6,135 nucleotides of DNA from Deltaproteobacteria bacterium. Its GTDB lineage: Bacteria; Desulfobacterota; Desulfarculia; Adiutricales; Adiutricaceae. Shown here one piece after another: positions 5,204 through 6,135 of this stretch. The notes under the pieces were generated by a model. That model was not told the DNA's origin, searched no databases, and saw only the letters and a program-made list of their open reading frames with translations. Numbering within the stretch: position 1 is the stretch's first letter; every line of letters begins with the position of its first letter. Position numbers and translations under genes: made by a program. The stretch covers positions 1 through 6,135 of the forward strand of contig JAISZP010000188.1 of NCBI GenBank assembly GCA_031269135.1, in the 5' to 3' direction.

Positions 5204-5738
5204 CGAGAGGCGAAAGGGCCTAAGGGCCAATCTACCAACCCAAATGTTGTTTAACGTGTTGGAATCGGTCAACGATTATTTCAGAGGCCAAGACTCCACC
5301 GTTAAACGTCTGGCGGCTTTAGACAGCGAGCCGACCCCCCAATTAACCAGCGCTTCTCAAATCCTGCTTAGCAGGATCGACAGAAAACTAAGCTTAATCC
5401 TGAGCATCCTAGCCGAGACGAACGCCAGAAAAATTTACATGAACCAAGCCTTGGTTCAGGACATCTCGGAATTCGGCCTCTCTTTCGGGCACCACACGGA
5501 GTTTCCCATAGGGACCTTTTTGGAGATCGGTTTGGTGTTGCCGTATACCGAAGGGCGCCTGATGGACATCTTAGGTCGAGTGGTCAGGATCCTGCAACCT
5601 GCGGAAGACTCGACCGGCGATCGCCATATCTACGGTTTTGAATTCACCGACATTCTCAGCAGCGATCAAAACGAGATAGTGCAGTGGATCTTCACCAAAC
5701 AGCGAGAGGAAATCCGTCGCCGCAGAGACAGGACTTAA
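5190..5738 (+). CDS. PilZ-type protein with helical insertion (candidate c-di-GMP effector)
   Basis: This 182-residue soluble protein carries both PilZ ligand motifs: RxxxR (RKGLR, 8-12) near the N terminus and DxSxxG (DISEFG, 91-96). GRVVRI (129-134) and YGFEF (148-152) fit later PilZ barrel strands, and a basic tail (REEIRRRRDR) follows. The two motifs are usually a few tens of residues apart but here are about 80 apart. The insert looks helical, with heptad-like SRIDRKLSLILSIL (61-74), resembling PilZ proteins that oligomerise through an inserted coiled coil (the tetrameric type known from Xanthomonas). Because both motifs are kept, c-di-GMP binding is plausible; this is inferred. The start was set at 5190, where AGGA lies eight bases upstream. 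The ATG at 5181 (three residues longer) has no proper site. Either start overlaps the diguanylate cyclase gene (14 or 23 bases), so the two are probably co-translated and act in one signalling circuit. Confidence 0.85.
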   Translation: MSSNDERRKGLRANLPTQMLFNVLESVNDYFRGQDSTVKRLAALDSEPTPQLTSASQILLSRIDRKLSLILSILAETNARKIYMNQALVQDISEFGLSFGHHTEFPIGTFLEIGLVLPYTEGRLMDILGRVVRILQPAEDSTGDRHIYGFEFTDILSSDQNEIVQWIFTKQREEIRRRRDRT

Positions 5739-5769
5739 AATCCCCAGCCGAGGCTCAAGCGCTGAAGGG

Positions 5770-5851
5770 TTCGCCATTTTACCGTTCACATTTTATAGTT
5801 CGCCGTTTTACGGCATTGCAGTTTTATCGTTTACAGTTTTCCGTTTTATAG
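5770..5851. repeat. Degenerate tandem repeat, period 14-16 bp
   Basis: Successive units are TTCGCCATTTTACCG (5770), TTCACATTTTATAG (5785), TTCGCCGTTTTACGG (5799), CATTGCAGTTTTATCG (5814), TTTACAGTTTTCCG (5830) and a partial TTTTATAG (5844). They share a TTC.CCRTTTTAYxG-like pattern with variable length. The units are contiguous with no spacers and no coding sense. Confidence 0.6.
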
Positions 5852-5874
5852 TTCCTTATTTTTTTCAGCTAAGC

Positions 5875-5880
5875 TATAAT
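5875..5880 (+). promoter_or_regulatory. Candidate -10 element (TATAAT) for the fmdB-like gene
   Basis: A perfect TATAAT lies in duplication copy 1. The matching hexamer in copy 2 (5945-5950) is TATGAT. The -35 region 17 bases upstream of copy 1 (TTCCTT, 5852-5857) is poor. If used, the leader would be about 80 bases and would run through the relic 5' end. Confidence 0.4.
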
Positions 5881-5896
5881 GGCGAAGAGATTAAGA

Positions 5897-5932
5897 ACGT
5901 CTCCACACGTGCGTTCATTTGAAAGAAAATGC
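5897..5932 (+). pseudogene. Relic of the fmdB-like 5' end
   Basis: The part of duplication copy 1 that corresponds to the first codons of the fmdB-like gene has ACG where the working copy has ATG. It differs by small indels, then rejoins the working copy at CGTTCATTTGAAAGAAAATG. It is a non-coding leftover about a dozen codons long. Confidence 0.65.
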
Positions 5933-5967
5933 CGTCAACTAAGCTATGATGGCGAAGAAATTAAAAA

Positions 5968-6135
5968 ATGCCTCTTTATTCCTACGTTCATTTGAAAGAA
6001 AATGCTGATTGCGTTCATTCCCCTGACTTTGAAATCGAACAGCCGGCTAGAGACTTGAGCTTAACGGTTTGTCCTTGGTGCGGAACTCCGGTGGAGAGAG
6101 TGCTCTCGGCATGCCGAGTCAAAACGAAAAACTTC
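5968..6135 (+). CDS. FmdB-like small zinc-ribbon protein (3' end cut by window edge)
   Basis: The 56 visible residues begin MPLYSYVH, match the FmdB/zinc-ribbon start (MPxYxY), and continue to VCPWCGTPVERVLSA (34-48), the typical second knuckle with C35 and C38. The first knuckle is incomplete: only C15 is present, and the expected second Cys is replaced within CVHS (15-18), so His17 may serve or zinc binding may be altered. FmdB-type proteins are small putative regulatory or metal-binding proteins of unclear function, usually 60-110 residues. The ATG follows an A-rich stretch with only a weak GAAG-like ribosome binding site (around 5954-5957). Its promoter and first codons are tandemly duplicated immediately upstream. 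The gene is open at the window end. Confidence 0.82.
   Translation, partial: MPLYSYVHLKENADCVHSPDFEIEQPARDLSLTVCPWCGTPVERVLSACRVKTKNF

Larger units (their letters stand above)
5739..5967. other. Spacer with degenerate repeats between PilZ-type and FmdB-like genes
   Basis: This stretch contains no supportable gene. It holds a degenerate 15-bp repeat (5770-5851), a candidate promoter (5875-5880) and the first copy of a 70-bp duplication of the fmdB-like 5' region. Only weak stems are seen (AGCC-GA-GGCT near 5750, GCCG-CGGC at 5802-5814), and neither is a convincing terminator. Confidence 0.65.
5866..6005. repeat. Tandem duplication (70-bp unit) of the fmdB-like promoter and 5' end
   Basis: Copy 1 spans 5866-5932 and copy 2 spans 5936-6005. 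The copies start 70 bases apart. Both begin CARCTAAGCTATRATGGCGA and both end with the identical stretch CGTTCATTTGAAAGAAAATG followed by C. The middle differs by substitutions and a net three-base indel. Copy 2 contains the functional start of the fmdB-like gene at 5968. Copy 1 lies entirely upstream and has lost the start codon. Confidence 0.85.

Noticed and set aside
5879..5995. 38-codon plus-strand open frame starting in TATAATGG and overlapping the fmdB-like start
   Set aside because: The ATG sits in the putative -10 element with no ribosome binding site. The frame crosses the duplication junction and ends inside the fmdB-like gene in another frame.

Overview
The window reads as ordinary bacterial chromosome. 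The most likely source is a Deltaproteobacteria/Desulfobacterota-type organism, but that is a low-confidence inference from the protein families: a zinc-ribbon TM2 protein, an FmdB-like protein, a GGDEF protein next to an insertion-type PilZ protein, and a fused TerD/TerA-type protein. Coding regions have moderate GC. The spacers are clearly AT-rich and full of short repeats. I see no rRNA, tRNA, CRISPR array, transposase or phage gene.

Layout: (1) 1-346, minus: the 5' part of a zinc-ribbon TM2-domain membrane protein, cut by the left edge. (2) 347-1199: no intact gene. It holds a four-unit 15-bp tandem repeat, and a decayed tandem duplication of about 320 bp whose second copy runs into the 3' end of dtd. 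The duplication includes a relic of the dtd end and a hexanucleotide expansion. (3) 1200-3480, minus: a compact three-gene unit transcribed right to left, in the order rmlC-like epimerase, TerD/TerA-type protein, dtd (D-aminoacyl-tRNA deacylase). A good sigma70-type promoter lies at 3610-3639. (4) 3481-3889: the divergent regulatory spacer, with that promoter, a small palindrome and an imperfect hairpin. (5) 3890-5738, plus: two overlapping genes forming a cyclic-di-GMP module. The first is a diguanylate cyclase with a degenerate receiver domain, a GAF-like middle region and an intact GGEEF site. The second is a PilZ-type protein whose two ligand motifs are separated by a helical insertion. 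(6) 5739-5967: a spacer with degenerate 15-bp repeats and a tandem duplication that covers the promoter and 5' end of the next gene. (7) 5968-6135, plus: the start of an FmdB-like zinc-ribbon protein, cut by the right edge.

The two plus-strand genes probably work together: one makes c-di-GMP and the neighbour is a candidate effector. The minus-strand unit mixes sugar-nucleotide epimerisation, a TerD-family stress protein and translation quality control. Shared regulation is supported by spacing, but a shared function is not evident.

I did not find a clearly new defence or mobile system. The most distinctive DNA-level signal is that both gene-poor spacers carry a decaying tandem duplication spanning a gene boundary (dtd 3' end, fmdB-like 5' end), each beside a short-period tandem repeat.
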